Source: an uncultured Flavobacteriaceae bacterium (lineage in GTDB: Bacteria > Bacteroidota > Bacteroidia > Flavobacteriales > Flavobacteriaceae). From it: DNA of 64,000 nt. The stretch spans positions 76,196 through 140,195 of the forward strand of contig CANKYF010000007.1 of the NCBI GenBank assembly GCA_947487895.1. Reading direction: 5' to 3'. Shown one piece after another: positions 8,388 through 17,439 of this stretch (its first letter is position 1; each line of letters opens with the position of its first letter). The position numbers were made by a program, and so were the translations under genes. The notes beneath the pieces were generated by a model that ran no database searches, had not been told where the DNA came from, and worked only from the letters and a program-made list of their open reading frames with translations.

Positions 8388-9137
8388 TCATTTCTTTTTA
8401 TTCACTTGTTCTATATATTTTTCTAAAGCCATTGTCATAGAAGGTGTTTCAGGAGTTGGAGCAGAAATATCTACTCTTAAGCCTTTTTCTTTTACAGCTT
8501 TTATTGTAGTGTTTCCAAAAACAGCTATACGTGTATCGTTTTGTTTAAAGTCTGGGAAATTCTGAAACAAAGATTCTATACCAGAAGGACTAAAAAACAC
8601 TAAGACATCGTAATACACATCGGCAAGATCAGATAAATCGCTTACAACAGTTTTGTAAAAAGTAGCTTGTTTCCAGTCTACTCCTAAATTATCTAAAGTT
8701 TCAGGAACTAATGGTTTTACTTTATCTGTATTTGGTAATAAGAACTTTTCGTCTTTGTACTTTTTAATTAATGGTGATAGTTCAGCAAATGTACGTTTAC
8801 CAACATATATTTTACGTTTTCTATACACAACATATTTTTGAAGATAATAAGCTACAGCCTCAGACTGGCAGAAATATTTCATAGCGTCTGGAACTTTAAA
8901 GCGCATTTCTTCAGCTACTCTAAAGAAGTGATCAACTGCATTTCTACTTGTTAAAATAATAGCAGTGTAATTATTTAAATCAATTTTTTGGTGTCTTATT
9001 TCTTTAGCAGGGACACCTTCAACATGAATAAAAGGTCTAAAATCAATTTTTACCTTTTGTTTTTCCTGTAAATCAAAGTATGGAGAGTTCTCTATTTTAG
9101 GTTCCGGTTGAGATACTAAAATCGTTTTCACTTTCAT
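8388..9137 (-). CDS. hemD: Uroporphyrinogen-III synthase
   Basis: A 249-residue protein of the HemD fold, which cyclises hydroxymethylbilane to uroporphyrinogen III in haem biosynthesis. The family is poorly conserved. The call rests on the start TILVSQPEP, the loop AIILTSRNAVDHFF near residue 60, YVGKRTFAELSPL and DVLVFFSPSGIESLF near residue 180, with a terminal CFG-like motif (IAVFGNTTIKAVKEKGL). It lies 25 bases downstream of a DUF4271 membrane gene on the same strand, a recurrent pairing in Bacteroidota. Confidence 0.88.
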   Translation of the reverse strand: MKVKTILVSQPEPKIENSPYFDLQEKQKVKIDFRPFIHVEGVPAKEIRHQKIDLNNYTAIILTSRNAVDHFFRVAEEMRFKVPDAMKYFCQSEAVAYYLQKYVVYRKRKIYVGKRTFAELSPLIKKYKDEKFLLPNTDKVKPLVPETLDNLGVDWKQATFYKTVVSDLSDLADVYYDVLVFFSPSGIESLFQNFPDFKQNDTRIAVFGNTTIKAVKEKGLRVDISAPTPETPSMTMALEKYIEQVNKKK

Positions 9138-9162
9138 ATATGCAAGCAGTTATTTCTTGTTC

Positions 9163-9807
9163 CTAGGTCAAAAACACCTTATATAAAATAACATAAGGCG
9201 ATATTTCGAGAGCGCAAAGATACAAAATAAAATAAAAAAAGTGGTGCTTTAAGAAACTTTGGTGTGATTTAAAAGATGTTATAATCCCAATAATATTAAC
9301 TATTAATAGAATGATAATCATAAAGTAAACTAAAGGTAATGATAGTTCAAGGTTATATAATGTAATGGCATTTATGGGTAAAAGCAATAACCCTAAGTAG
9401 TTTTTATAACTCATTTTTTGAAAAAGATACTCGTCAATAACTCTATCAAATTCAAATAAACTAGCCACCAATCTTTCTAATAAAACTTTGATTAAAATTA
9501 AACATCCTAGCCCAATAACAATTTTAAAAAGTAAGTTAACAGAAATAGTACTAGTTTGATTAAAATAACCCAATACAATATAAATAAATACAGAACCGCA
9601 AATTATTAAGTTACAGAATAATAAGGCATCAAATTTATCAAAGAACTTTTGGTCTTTAGAATAGATTTTTAGATACTTAGAGTTTCCAATAACGAAAACA
9701 AAATCGTTAAAACGTTTTGGATCTGTTAACTTAGCAATAGCTATAAATACCAACCCAATAACCAATAAAATGGTAAATATTTCGTTTGATACAATTTCTC
9801 TTAGCAT
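9163..9807 (-). CDS. DUF4271 membrane protein
   Basis: A 214-residue protein with about six hydrophobic segments and a conserved core that includes DPKRFNDFVFVIGNSKYLKIY. This matches the DUF4271 family, which commonly precedes hemD in Flavobacteriia. Its function is unknown. An envelope role linked to tetrapyrrole supply is only a guess from co-location. The stop lies 25 bases before the hemD start, indicating one operon. Confidence 0.82.
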   Translation of the reverse strand: MLREIVSNEIFTILLVIGLVFIAIAKLTDPKRFNDFVFVIGNSKYLKIYSKDQKFFDKFDALLFCNLIICGSVFIYIVLGYFNQTSTISVNLLFKIVIGLGCLILIKVLLERLVASLFEFDRVIDEYLFQKMSYKNYLGLLLLPINAITLYNLELSLPLVYFMIIILLIVNIIGIITSFKSHQSFLKHHFFYFILYLCALEISPYVILYKVFLT

Positions 9808-9886
9808 GGGTTAAAATTATCACAAATTATTAATAAGGCCCTCAAATAATTAAGGAATATTTAAAAAAAATAAACACTTATTAGTG

Positions 9887-9894
9887 TACATTTG
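9887..9894 (+). promoter_or_regulatory. -7 promoter box of the glycosyltransferase gene
   Basis: TACATTTG matches TAnnTTTG. It contains the TTG at 9892 that opens the longest frame, so translation must start downstream, at ATG 9922. Confidence 0.55.
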
Positions 9895-9921
9895 CTAAAA
9901 ATAAAGGTTCAAAGTATTAGA

Positions 9922-10644
9922 ATGGTAGGAGCAATAGTAATTATTCCAACTTATAATGAGATAGAGAACATAGAAGCTATTATCAAAGCTGTTTTTTCTC
10001 AATCTGATGATATAAACGTTCTTATTGTTGATGATAATTCTCCAGATTTAACTGCAAATAAGGTTAAAGAACTTCAAAAAGAATTTTCTAAGAGGTTATT
10101 TTTAGAAGTTAGACAAGAAAAATCTGGTTTAGGTACAGCATACATTCATGGATTTAAATGGAGTTTAAAAAATAACTACCAATACATTTTTGAAATGGAT
10201 GCAGATTTTTCACATGACCCAAAAGATTTACGTAAGTTATATGACGCCTGTGCTATTGATGGTGCAGATGTATCAATAGGTTCTAGATATATTACTGGAG
10301 TAAATGTGGTTAATTGGCCAATGGGTAGAGTTTTAATGTCTTACTTTGCTTCTAAATATGTACGTTTTATTACTGGGATGAAAATAAATGATACTACTGC
10401 AGGATATGTATGTTATAAAAATGAAGTATTAGAGTCAATAGATTTAGATTCCGTAAAATTTATTGGGTATGCTTTTCAAATAGAAATGAAGTTTAAAGCA
10501 TACTTAAAAAAGTTTAAAATAATTGAAGTACCAGTCATTTTCACAGATAGAACTAAAGGCGAATCTAAATTAAGTAAAACGATAATTACAGAAGCGGTTT
10601 TTGGGGTCATATCAATGAAACTTAAAAGTATTTTTAAAAAATAA
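9922..10644 (+). CDS. Polyprenol-phosphate mannosyltransferase-like family 2 glycosyltransferase
   Basis: A protein of about 240 residues with the GT2 GT-A fold. The start VIIPTYNEIENI is followed by the nucleotide-sugar motif VDDNSPD near residue 35, EMDADFSHDP (DxD) near residue 90, and the Dpm1-like tail GESKLSKTIITEA. Enzymes of this kind transfer a hexose from a nucleotide sugar to polyprenyl phosphate on the inner face of the membrane. There is no transmembrane tail, so this is the short soluble type. Dihydroorotase follows after 31 bases, probably in the same transcript. Confidence 0.88.
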   Translation: MVGAIVIIPTYNEIENIEAIIKAVFSQSDDINVLIVDDNSPDLTANKVKELQKEFSKRLFLEVRQEKSGLGTAYIHGFKWSLKNNYQYIFEMDADFSHDPKDLRKLYDACAIDGADVSIGSRYITGVNVVNWPMGRVLMSYFASKYVRFITGMKINDTTAGYVCYKNEVLESIDLDSVKFIGYAFQIEMKFKAYLKKFKIIEVPVIFTDRTKGESKLSKTIITEAVFGVISMKLKSIFKK

Positions 10645-10675
10645 GGTCTACCAACCAGACCAAGAAATTTGAAAA

Positions 10676-12022
10676 ATGAAAACAAAAAAAACACTTATTA
10701 AAAATGCCAACATTGTTAATGAGGGAAAAATTTTTAATAGCGATTTATTAATAGAAGGTCAGTATATAAAGAAAATAGGAGAATCTCTAACACCTAATTC
10801 ACCAGATGTTTTAGTACTAGACGCAGAAGGCAAATTTTTAATACCTGGAGCTATTGATGATCAGGTGCATTTTAGGGAGCCGGGGTTAACGCATAAAGGA
10901 AATATAGAGACAGAATCTAAAGCGGCAATAGCAGGTGGAATTACGTCTTTTATAGAGATGCCAAATACAAATCCGCAAACAACTACCATAGAAAAATTAG
11001 AAGAGAAATTTGATATGGCATCAAAAACATCATCAGCTAATTACTCTTTTATGTTTGGTGGTACTAATGATAATTTAGATGAAATTTTAAAGCTTGATGC
11101 GAATCAAGCTGCAGGTTTAAAGTTGTTTTTAGGATCTTCTACAGGTAACATGCTAGTTGATGATCCTGAGGTTTTAAAGAAGATTTTTAAGAATACAAAA
11201 CTTAGAATCTCTGTACATTGTGAAGATGAGACTACCATTAAAAATAATCTTCAAGAACATATTGAAAAATATGGAGATGATATTCCAATTAAACAACATC
11301 CAATAATTAGAAGTGAGGAAGCGTGTTACTTGTCATCATCAAGAGCTATAGAATTGGCTAAAGAAACAGGTGCTAGACTACATGTTTTTCATTTATCTAC
11401 TGGAAAGGAAACTAGCTTATTTGAAAACAAAACACCATTAAAAGATAAAAAAATAACTTCTGAAGTTTGTATTCACCATTTATGGTTTACAGATGAAGAT
11501 TATGATAAAAAGGGGACACATATTAAGTGGAATCCAGCGGTAAAGACAGCTAAAGATAGAGACCAATTGTGGGAGGCTTTACTAGACGATAGGATTGATG
11601 TGATAGCAACAGATCATGCACCGCATACTATTGAGGAGAAAAGTAACGTTTATACAAAAGCACCATCTGGAGGTCCATTAGTACAACATGCATTGCCTGC
11701 TATGTTAGAAATGCATCATAGAGGTAAAATTTCTATTGAAAAAATAGTAGAAAAAATGTGTCATAACCCTGCTATTTTATTTGATGTTGAAAGAAGAGGG
11801 TACATCAAAGAAGGTTATTTTGCAGATTTAGTATTGGTAGATTTAAATAACCCATGGACGGTAACTAAAGAAAATACGTTGTACAAGTGTGGATGGTCTC
11901 CATTTGAAGGAACTACTTTTAAGTCTAGAATTACACATACTTTTGTAAATGGTAATGTGGCGTATCAAAATTCTAAATTTAGTGAAGTAAAATATGCTAA
12001 ACGTTTAACCTTTAATAGATAA
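10676..12022 (+). CDS. pyrC: Dihydroorotase
   Basis: A 448-residue zinc amidohydrolase of pyrimidine synthesis that interconverts carbamoyl-aspartate and dihydroorotate. The metal-binding DQVHFREPG is near residue 61, followed by AAIAGGITSFIEMPNTNP. Further His ligands appear in SVHCEDE and LHVFHLSTG, and the catalytic Asp is in VIATDHAPHT near 308. It belongs to the long (class I) type found in Bacteroidota. Its stop overlaps the ATG of the next gene (TAATG), showing translational coupling to the DUF4296 lipoprotein. Confidence 0.96.
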   Translation: MKTKKTLIKNANIVNEGKIFNSDLLIEGQYIKKIGESLTPNSPDVLVLDAEGKFLIPGAIDDQVHFREPGLTHKGNIETESKAAIAGGITSFIEMPNTNPQTTTIEKLEEKFDMASKTSSANYSFMFGGTNDNLDEILKLDANQAAGLKLFLGSSTGNMLVDDPEVLKKIFKNTKLRISVHCEDETTIKNNLQEHIEKYGDDIPIKQHPIIRSEEACYLSSSRAIELAKETGARLHVFHLSTGKETSLFENKTPLKDKKITSEVCIHHLWFTDEDYDKKGTHIKWNPAVKTAKDRDQLWEALLDDRIDVIATDHAPHTIEEKSNVYTKAPSGGPLVQHALPAMLEMHHRGKISIEKIVEKMCHNPAILFDVERRGYIKEGYFADLVLVDLNNPWTVTKENTLYKCGWSPFEGTTFKSRITHTFVNGNVAYQNSKFSEVKYAKRLTFNR

Positions 12023-12516
12023 TGTCAATTCGTGCTTTTATAGTTTTCATATTATTTTTTGGGTTTTTAGGATGCGAAAGTGTTAAAAAACCTGATAATT
12101 TAATTTCTAAGAAAAAAATGATTAATATATTAATTGATGCTAGACTCATAGCGTCAGCTAATGGTGCTAATAGAAAAACTATGGAGAAAAATGGTGTTTT
12201 TGTTAATGAATATATTTATAAGAAATACAACATTGATAGCCTTCAGTTTGCAGAAAGTAATGCCTATTATGTTAGGAAATTAAGTGATTATGAAGATATT
12301 TATTTAAAAGTAAAAGATAGTATTGATAGCTTAACTGTTAAATATGAAGGTATATTGCAAAAAGAAACACTTAAACTAGAAAAAATAAAAGCAGATTCAA
12401 TAGAAGTTAATACAGGAAAAAGAAATTCTATGAAATTTTCTGCTATGCCAAGTGAAGATTTTGTAAAAAAGAAAGATAAAGATGCAAAAATTATTGAACC
12501 TGCTTCAAATAATTAG
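12022..12516 (+). CDS. DUF4296 lipoprotein
   Basis: A 164-residue lipoprotein with a hydrophobic leader and the lipobox LGCES, giving Cys18 as the lipidation site. The body is charged and helical (ARLIASANGANRKTM, YIYKKYNIDSLQFAESNAYY), the pattern of DUF4296. Function unknown. It overlaps the pyrC stop by one base and so is translated with it, a pairing seen widely in Flavobacteriia. Its 3' end overlaps the tail of the convergent epimerase gene by 26 bases. Confidence 0.85.
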   Translation: MSIRAFIVFILFFGFLGCESVKKPDNLISKKKMINILIDARLIASANGANRKTMEKNGVFVNEYIYKKYNIDSLQFAESNAYYVRKLSDYEDIYLKVKDSIDSLTVKYEGILQKETLKLEKIKADSIEVNTGKRNSMKFSAMPSEDFVKKKDKDAKIIEPASNN

Positions 12517-13501
12517 CTCCAATATATTCTATGGTTTTATCAATGGGTTGAAATTTATAATCTAAAGCGTCTTCAACTTTAGTGCTTAAATAATGAGTTT
12601 CTGAAGATAAAGCTTTAACTACATGCTTTGTTAAAACACGCCTTTTACCTGTTAATTTTGTTTTTAACCAATCTAACTTCCATCCCGTTTTTAATATGAA
12701 GTTGCTAGCCTGTTTTTTAGGAATGCTTGCTTTTACAGAAATTGCCAAAGCTGTTAGAAATTTTTTGTAAGTCCAATTTTCAGCAACTAGTACATAGCGT
12801 TCATTTTTAATATTACTTTTCATAAGCACCATCATGATATTGGTAACATCTTTAACAGAAACCAACCCCACTGTTCCTGAGGTGTAATATTTTAAGCCTT
12901 TACGAGCTTTTTTGAAAATACTACCTGATCCATATTTCCATATTCCAGCACCTAAAATTAGACCAGGGTTAACAATGACCGCATCAAGTCCTTCTTGTGT
13001 AGCACGCCAAACTTCCATTTCTGCGCCGTATTTAGTAATCGCGTAAATACCATTATCTGCTTCTGGATTCCATATGGTTTCTTCAGAAATAGGAGTATTG
13101 TTAATGCTGTTTCCTAAAGTGGCAATAGAACTAACATGGCATAGTTTTTTTATATTATTTGAAATACATAGGTTAACAATATTTGCTGTGCCTTCAATAT
13201 TAGTTTTTCTAGAAGTAATGTATTTGTCTGGTTCAAAAGACACAAAAGCAGCACAGTGGTAAACGTATTCAACATTTGTAAAAGCATCTGTTAAAGCAGG
13301 GATATCTGTAATATCGGCTTTTACAAATTCAATTTTATCATATAAACCATGAAAATCTTTGGTGTAACAGCGAAAAACATTTTTTATATTCTCCAGTTTT
13401 TTTTCGTTTCTGTAAATGGCTCTTACCTTTTCATCATTGCTAATTAATTTATATAGCAAATGTGCTCCAACCAAACCTGTACCGCCTGTTACTAAAATCA
13501 T
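12491..13501 (-). CDS. NAD-dependent epimerase/dehydratase (extended SDR)
   Basis: A 336-residue extended short-chain dehydrogenase. The Rossmann motif TGGTGLVGAHLL is at the N-terminus, an acidic VKADITDIP follows, and the active-site YAITKYGAE (YxxxK) is near residue 155. The C-terminal part is the substrate-binding half and cannot be assigned to a substrate. Related proteins act on nucleotide sugars or dihydroflavonol-like ketones. It faces dihydroorotase and overlaps the DUF4296 gene at its 3' end. Confidence 0.88.
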   Translation of the reverse strand: MILVTGGTGLVGAHLLYKLISNDEKVRAIYRNEKKLENIKNVFRCYTKDFHGLYDKIEFVKADITDIPALTDAFTNVEYVYHCAAFVSFEPDKYITSRKTNIEGTANIVNLCISNNIKKLCHVSSIATLGNSINNTPISEETIWNPEADNGIYAITKYGAEMEVWRATQEGLDAVIVNPGLILGAGIWKYGSGSIFKKARKGLKYYTSGTVGLVSVKDVTNIMMVLMKSNIKNERYVLVAENWTYKKFLTALAISVKASIPKKQASNFILKTGWKLDWLKTKLTGKRRVLTKHVVKALSSETHYLSTKVEDALDYKFQPIDKTIEYIGANYLKQVQ

Positions 13502-13554
13502 GCAACGAATGTAAAGAATTATTCAGAATAGCTAAGTAATTATGCGCCGATTTT

Positions 13555-13562
13555 TATCTTTG
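13555..13562 (+). promoter_or_regulatory. Distal -7 promoter box of tyrS
   Basis: TATCTTTG fits TAnnTTTG and lies about 108 bases before the tyrS ATG. A second box, TAATTTTG, is at 13634-13641, nearer the gene. Either or both may be used. Confidence 0.45.
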
Positions 13563-13669
13563 CATAGTTTTTTAAAAAGCCTATAATAGGTGTTTTACAA
13601 TTAAAAATAGGACTGAAATTTGCGTTAAGAGTTTAATTTTGGTTGGTTACTAAATCTAAACATTTAAAA

Positions 13670-14965
13670 ATGATAAAGAATTTTGTTGAAGAATTAACTT
13701 GGAGAGGAATGATTCATACGGTTATGCCTGGTGCAGAAACGCATTTAATGGAAGGTATGAAAAGTGCTTATATAGGTTTTGATCCTACAGCAGATTCTTT
13801 GCATATAGGTAACTTAGTACCTATTATGATTTTAGCACATTACCAACGTTGTGGGCATAAACCAGTTGCTTTAGTAGGTGGAGCTACAGGGATGATTGGA
13901 GATCCATCGGGTAAATCTAATGAACGTAATTTGTTAGATGAAAAAACATTACGTCATAACCAAGAAGCTATAAAAGCACAGTTAGCCCACTTTTTAGATT
14001 TTGAAAGCGATGCTAATAATGCTGCAGTTTTAGTGAACAACTATGATTGGATGAAAGAATTCTCTTTTTTAGAATTTATTAGAGATATTGGTAAACATAT
14101 AACTGTAAACTATATGATGGCTAAAGATTCTGTTAAAAATAGAATTTCTTCAGAAGCATCAGAAGGGATGAGTTTTACGGAGTTTACTTACCAATTAGTA
14201 CAAGGGTATGATTTTCTTCATTTATACAAAGCAAACAACTGCACCTTACAAATGGGCGGTAGTGATCAATGGGGAAATATAACTACAGGTACAGAATTAA
14301 TTAGACGTATTGCAGGAGGTAAAGGGTTTGCTATTACATGCCCTTTAATAACTAAATCTGATGGTTCTAAATTTGGGAAATCTGAAGGAGGAAATGTGTG
14401 GTTAGATGCTAAAAGAACGTCGCCTTATAAGTTCTACCAATATTGGTTAAACTCATCAGATGAAGATGCCGAAAAGTATATTAAGATTTTCACGTTTTTA
14501 AGTGAAGAAGAAATTAATTCATTAATTGATGAACATAAACAAGCACCACATATTAGAGTATTGCAAAAGCGTTTAGCTGAAGAAATAACAAAAATAGTGC
14601 ATTCTGAAGCAGATTTAGATAATGCTATTAAAGCAAGTAATATACTCTTTGGAAAATCTACAGGTGAAGATTTAAAACAATTAGATGAGCAAACCTTTTT
14701 AGATGTATTTGAAGGTGTACCTCAAACTGAAGTTGCTGAATCTGATATTGATGATGGACTTGATATGATTGCAGCTTTAGCAGAAAAAGGAGGATTTTTA
14801 AAATCTAATGGAGAAGCTAGACGCGCACTTAAAGAGAATTCAATTTCTGTTAACAAGCAAAAAGTAAAAGAAGATTATTCTATTACTTCAAAGGACTTAA
14901 TTAATGATAAGTTTGTGCTTTTACAGCGTGGTAAAAAGAATTATTTCTTACTTAAAGTTATATAA
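13670..14965 (+). CDS. tyrS: Tyrosyl-tRNA synthetase
   Basis: A 431-residue class I synthetase that charges tRNA-Tyr. The HIGH motif reads SLHIGNL near residue 44, the tyrosine-binding region is [13 protein letters not shown], and the KMSKS loop is KFGKSEGG near residue 233. An S4-like RNA-binding domain forms the C-terminus ([23 protein letters not shown]). I use ATG 13670 rather than the in-frame TTG at 13643, because the protein then starts with the usual [15 protein letters not shown] strong inverted repeat follows the stop. Confidence 0.97.
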   Translation: MIKNFVEELTWRGMIHTVMPGAETHLMEGMKSAYIGFDPTADSLHIGNLVPIMILAHYQRCGHKPVALVGGATGMIGDPSGKSNERNLLDEKTLRHNQEAIKAQLAHFLDFESDANNAAVLVNNYDWMKEFSFLEFIRDIGKHITVNYMMAKDSVKNRISSEASEGMSFTEFTYQLVQGYDFLHLYKANNCTLQMGGSDQWGNITTGTELIRRIAGGKGFAITCPLITKSDGSKFGKSEGGNVWLDAKRTSPYKFYQYWLNSSDEDAEKYIKIFTFLSEEEINSLIDEHKQAPHIRVLQKRLAEEITKIVHSEADLDNAIKASNILFGKSTGEDLKQLDEQTFLDVFEGVPQTEVAESDIDDGLDMIAALAEKGGFLKSNGEARRALKENSISVNKQKVKEDYSITSKDLINDKFVLLQRGKKNYFLLKVI

Positions 14966-14969
14966 AAAC

Positions 14970-15001
14970 TAAGCCTGATTTTTTTTAAAAATCAGGCTTA
15001 A
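14970..15001. terminator. Inverted repeat after tyrS
   Basis: TAAGCCTGATTTTT / AAAAATCAGGCTTA forms a long stem. The T run is better on the minus strand (AGTTTTTAT), so it may mainly stop transcription arriving from the facing LuxE-like gene, and act for tyrS by its stem. Confidence 0.7.
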
Positions 15002-15102
15002 AAACTAACCAACCAATTAAAAACTAATCTTTCTTTTTCTTAGCTGTCTTAATTGTCGAAGTAATTTTTAAAAACTTACAGTTTTTTTAAAAGGAATGGT
15101 TT

Positions 15103-16083
15103 TTAAAGTGCCATAAGGTTGCAACCGCGAATGTCTGAGTGGTCAAAACGCCCTATAACTTCAAAAGAATTATCAGATTTAATTCTTCCTAAGTCTTGAG
15201 TAGCTATAAATGAGCAAGAATTAATATTTGCCAAATCTATAATATTCAACCCACCAGTTTTTCCTGTTTTTTGAATAGTTAAGGGATCCTCGGTATCTCT
15301 GGTTATAATTTTCATCCAGTTTGGGCAATTAAATATGCCATTACCTTTAGAATAAGCCTGACTTAAAAGTTCTGTCATACCATATTCACTATGTATAACA
15401 CTAACACCAAACCCCGTTTTTAGAATTTGATGCAATTCGTTACGAATCAATTCTTTTCTTCTCCCTTTCATACCTCCTGTTTCCATCACAATAGTGTTCT
15501 TTAGATTAAATTGATGTGTTTCAACCAAATCTAAAAGGGCAAATGAAACACCTATTAATAGAACTTTTTTGCCTTCAGAATCTATTTTTGTTAAGGTGTC
15601 TCTTAATTCTGTTAGGTTATTTAAATAAAAACCACTTTCGGGCTGTTTAGATTGTGTAATTAATGAATCAACCATGTGTATTAAAGAAGACCCTTTGCGC
15701 TCTAAATAAGAAGGTAATAAGGCGAGAACAACATAATCTTCAATGCTACCATAAAACTGTTTAAAAGCTCGTTTAAAACTTGCATTGTAAATGCTTAAAT
15801 CTGTTATATGGTGTTTACTGGTAATGGTTCCTGTGGTTCCAGAACTAGAAAAAGTAGTTTCAATTGTTTCGTTAGAACTTAATATATTATGGGTTTTAAA
15901 GAATTGAATGGGTAAAAAAGGAATATCTTCAATAGACCTAATATCGCTAGGAGTTTTATTAAGTAAATCACAAAAAGATCTGTACACTCTGTTATTTTCA
16001 AACTGAAACTTAAAAACTTCAAGCGCTTTTTTATTAAACTCTTCTTCTGTTTTAATATTAAAAATACTGTTTAAATCTATCAT
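15103..16083 (-). CDS. LuxE/PaaK-type acyl-activating protein
   Basis: A protein of about 326 residues with the adenylate-forming fold of acyl-protein synthetase LuxE. The ATP-binding loop FSSSGTTGTITSKHH is near residue 90, and VIHSEYGMTELLSQAY (the acyl-CoA ligase TEL-like motif) is near 235. LuxE activates fatty acids as acyl-AMP. No luxC, luxD or luciferase genes are near, so bioluminescence is not implied. I take the start at ATG 16083, since the longer frame adds 21 hydrophobic residues that do not fit the family. Confidence 0.85.
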   Translation of the reverse strand: MIDLNSIFNIKTEEEFNKKALEVFKFQFENNRVYRSFCDLLNKTPSDIRSIEDIPFLPIQFFKTHNILSSNETIETTFSSSGTTGTITSKHHITDLSIYNASFKRAFKQFYGSIEDYVVLALLPSYLERKGSSLIHMVDSLITQSKQPESGFYLNNLTELRDTLTKIDSEGKKVLLIGVSFALLDLVETHQFNLKNTIVMETGGMKGRRKELIRNELHQILKTGFGVSVIHSEYGMTELLSQAYSKGNGIFNCPNWMKIITRDTEDPLTIQKTGKTGGLNIIDLANINSCSFIATQDLGRIKSDNSFEVIGRFDHSDIRGCNLMAL

Positions 16084-16163
16084 TAAAAGTACTATCAGTT
16101 CAAATGAAAATTGTTTTACAATTTTTGTATAGAGAACAAAACACAAAAGTATGTAAAATAAAA

Positions 16164-16186
16164 AAGTGTTACCATAAGTAACACTT
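16164..16186 (-). terminator. Terminator of the T9SS sorting-domain gene
   Basis: On the minus strand AAGTGTTAC / GTAACACTT with a 5-base loop is followed by TTTTTTATTTT. Confidence 0.8.
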
Positions 16187-16212
16187 CTAAATATGTATAT
16201 TAAGGTAAATAC

Positions 16213-16557
16213 TTAATTTATTACCAATTTTCTTGTTTCACTTTGTGTTCCTTCTGTTACTTTTATAATATATACGCCTTTACTTAGGTTAGAAATATTT
16301 AGTTCCTTACCAACCAATTTAGTAGTGTGAATTTGCTTTCCCAAAACGTTGAAAAATTCAATTGTTTTAACAAAGTTTCTTTTAGAACTAATGTAAATAA
16401 AGGTTTTGCCACTACTAACAGGATTAGGATATATAGATAAGTCTTCTATACTATCTTGCATAGGGGTATCGTTTGCAAAATTCTGAGCTTCTCCACTTTG
16501 AGAAAACATTAGAAACGCAAACATAAAAAATAGCGTTAAAAGGTAGTTTTTTGCCAT
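16213..16557 (-). CDS. Minimal T9SS sorting-domain protein
   Basis: A 114-residue secreted protein. The signal peptide (LLTLFFMFAFLMFSQSGEAQ) is followed by about 15 residues and then a type A Por secretion C-terminal domain: SIYPNPVSSGKTF, FFNVLGKQIH, ISNLSKGVYIIKV, ending RKLVIN. The domain normally directs a large cargo through the type IX system for cell-surface attachment, but here almost no cargo is present. It has its own terminator. It may be a small surface protein, or what is left after loss of the cargo part. Confidence 0.85.
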   Translation of the reverse strand: MAKNYLLTLFFMFAFLMFSQSGEAQNFANDTPMQDSIEDLSIYPNPVSSGKTFIYISSKRNFVKTIEFFNVLGKQIHTTKLVGKELNISNLSKGVYIIKVTEGTQSETRKLVIN

Positions 16558-16750
16558 AAGTAAAATCTAGGTTATATAAAATTAAGAAAATAACACAAAA
16601 GTTATACCAAAATAATGTTAAAGATTTTGTTTTTCATCGAAAGGTTAACTTTGGGTAAGGGCTTTGTTACCTTAACGTTATTAATCTGGTAATTTTAAGT
16701 ATATTGTACATTAAGTTTTATCTTTACTTTTTACAAACGTTAATTTAAAA

Positions 16751-17431
16751 ATGAAGAAAAAGGACATTAAAATATTACTAGTTGATGATGAGCCAGATAT
16801 CTTAGAAATTGTAAGCTATAATTTATCAAGTGAAGGCTATCAAGTAGTTACTGCGGAAAATGGATTTGAAGGTGTTAAGAAGGCAAAAAAAGAGCTTCCA
16901 CAGTTAATTATATTAGATGTAATGATGCCGGAAATGGATGGTATTGAGGCGTGTGAGTTACTACGTAAAAATCCTGACTTAAAAAATACTATAATTACGT
17001 TTTTAACTGCTAGAGGAGAAGACTATTCTCAGGTTGCTGGCTTTGATGCAGGGGCAGATGATTATATAACAAAACCAATTAAACCAAAAGTATTGGTTAG
17101 TAAAGTTAAAGCACTTTTAAGACGCTATAAAGAAGAAGATATAGCAGATACTGTTAAAATAGGGAGCTTAGTAATTAACAGAGATGAGTATAAAGTAACT
17201 TCAAAAGGAAAAGAGATAATTTTACCAAGAAAAGAATTTGAATTATTATCTTTATTGGCATCAAAGCCAGGGAAGGTTTTTAAACGTGATGAAATTCTTG
17301 ATACCGTTTGGGGTAATGAAGTTGTTGTTGGAGGTAGAACTATAGATGTTCACATACGTAAACTACGTGAAAAATTAGGGGACAACAGTTTTAAAACCAT
17401 TAAAGGCGTTGGGTATAAGTTTGTAGATTAA
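16751..17431 (+). CDS. OmpR/PhoB-type response regulator
   Basis: A 226-residue regulator with an N-terminal receiver domain (ILLVDDEPDILEIV; phospho-acceptor Asp in LIILDVMMPEMDG near residue 56; conserved Lys in ITKPIKP). The C-terminal winged helix ends in GGRTIDVHIRKLREKLG and IKGVGYKF. The ATG of the cognate histidine kinase follows 8 bases after its stop. The pair resembles the PhoB/PhoR pair of phosphate control in Bacteroidota. No phosphate uptake genes are adjacent, so the stimulus is not shown. Confidence 0.95.
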   Translation: MKKKDIKILLVDDEPDILEIVSYNLSSEGYQVVTAENGFEGVKKAKKELPQLIILDVMMPEMDGIEACELLRKNPDLKNTIITFLTARGEDYSQVAGFDAGADDYITKPIKPKVLVSKVKALLRRYKEEDIADTVKIGSLVINRDEYKVTSKGKEIILPRKEFELLSLLASKPGKVFKRDEILDTVWGNEVVVGGRTIDVHIRKLREKLGDNSFKTIKGVGYKFVD

Positions 17432-17439
17432 TACCACAA

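Noticed and set aside
10646-10662. GGTCT / AGACC hairpin between the glycosyltransferase and pyrC genes
   Set aside because: Five-bp stem without a T run; too weak to be called a terminator.
15103-16083. Bioluminescence locus because of LuxE similarity
   Set aside because: No luciferase or reductase genes near; LuxE-type proteins occur widely without light emission.
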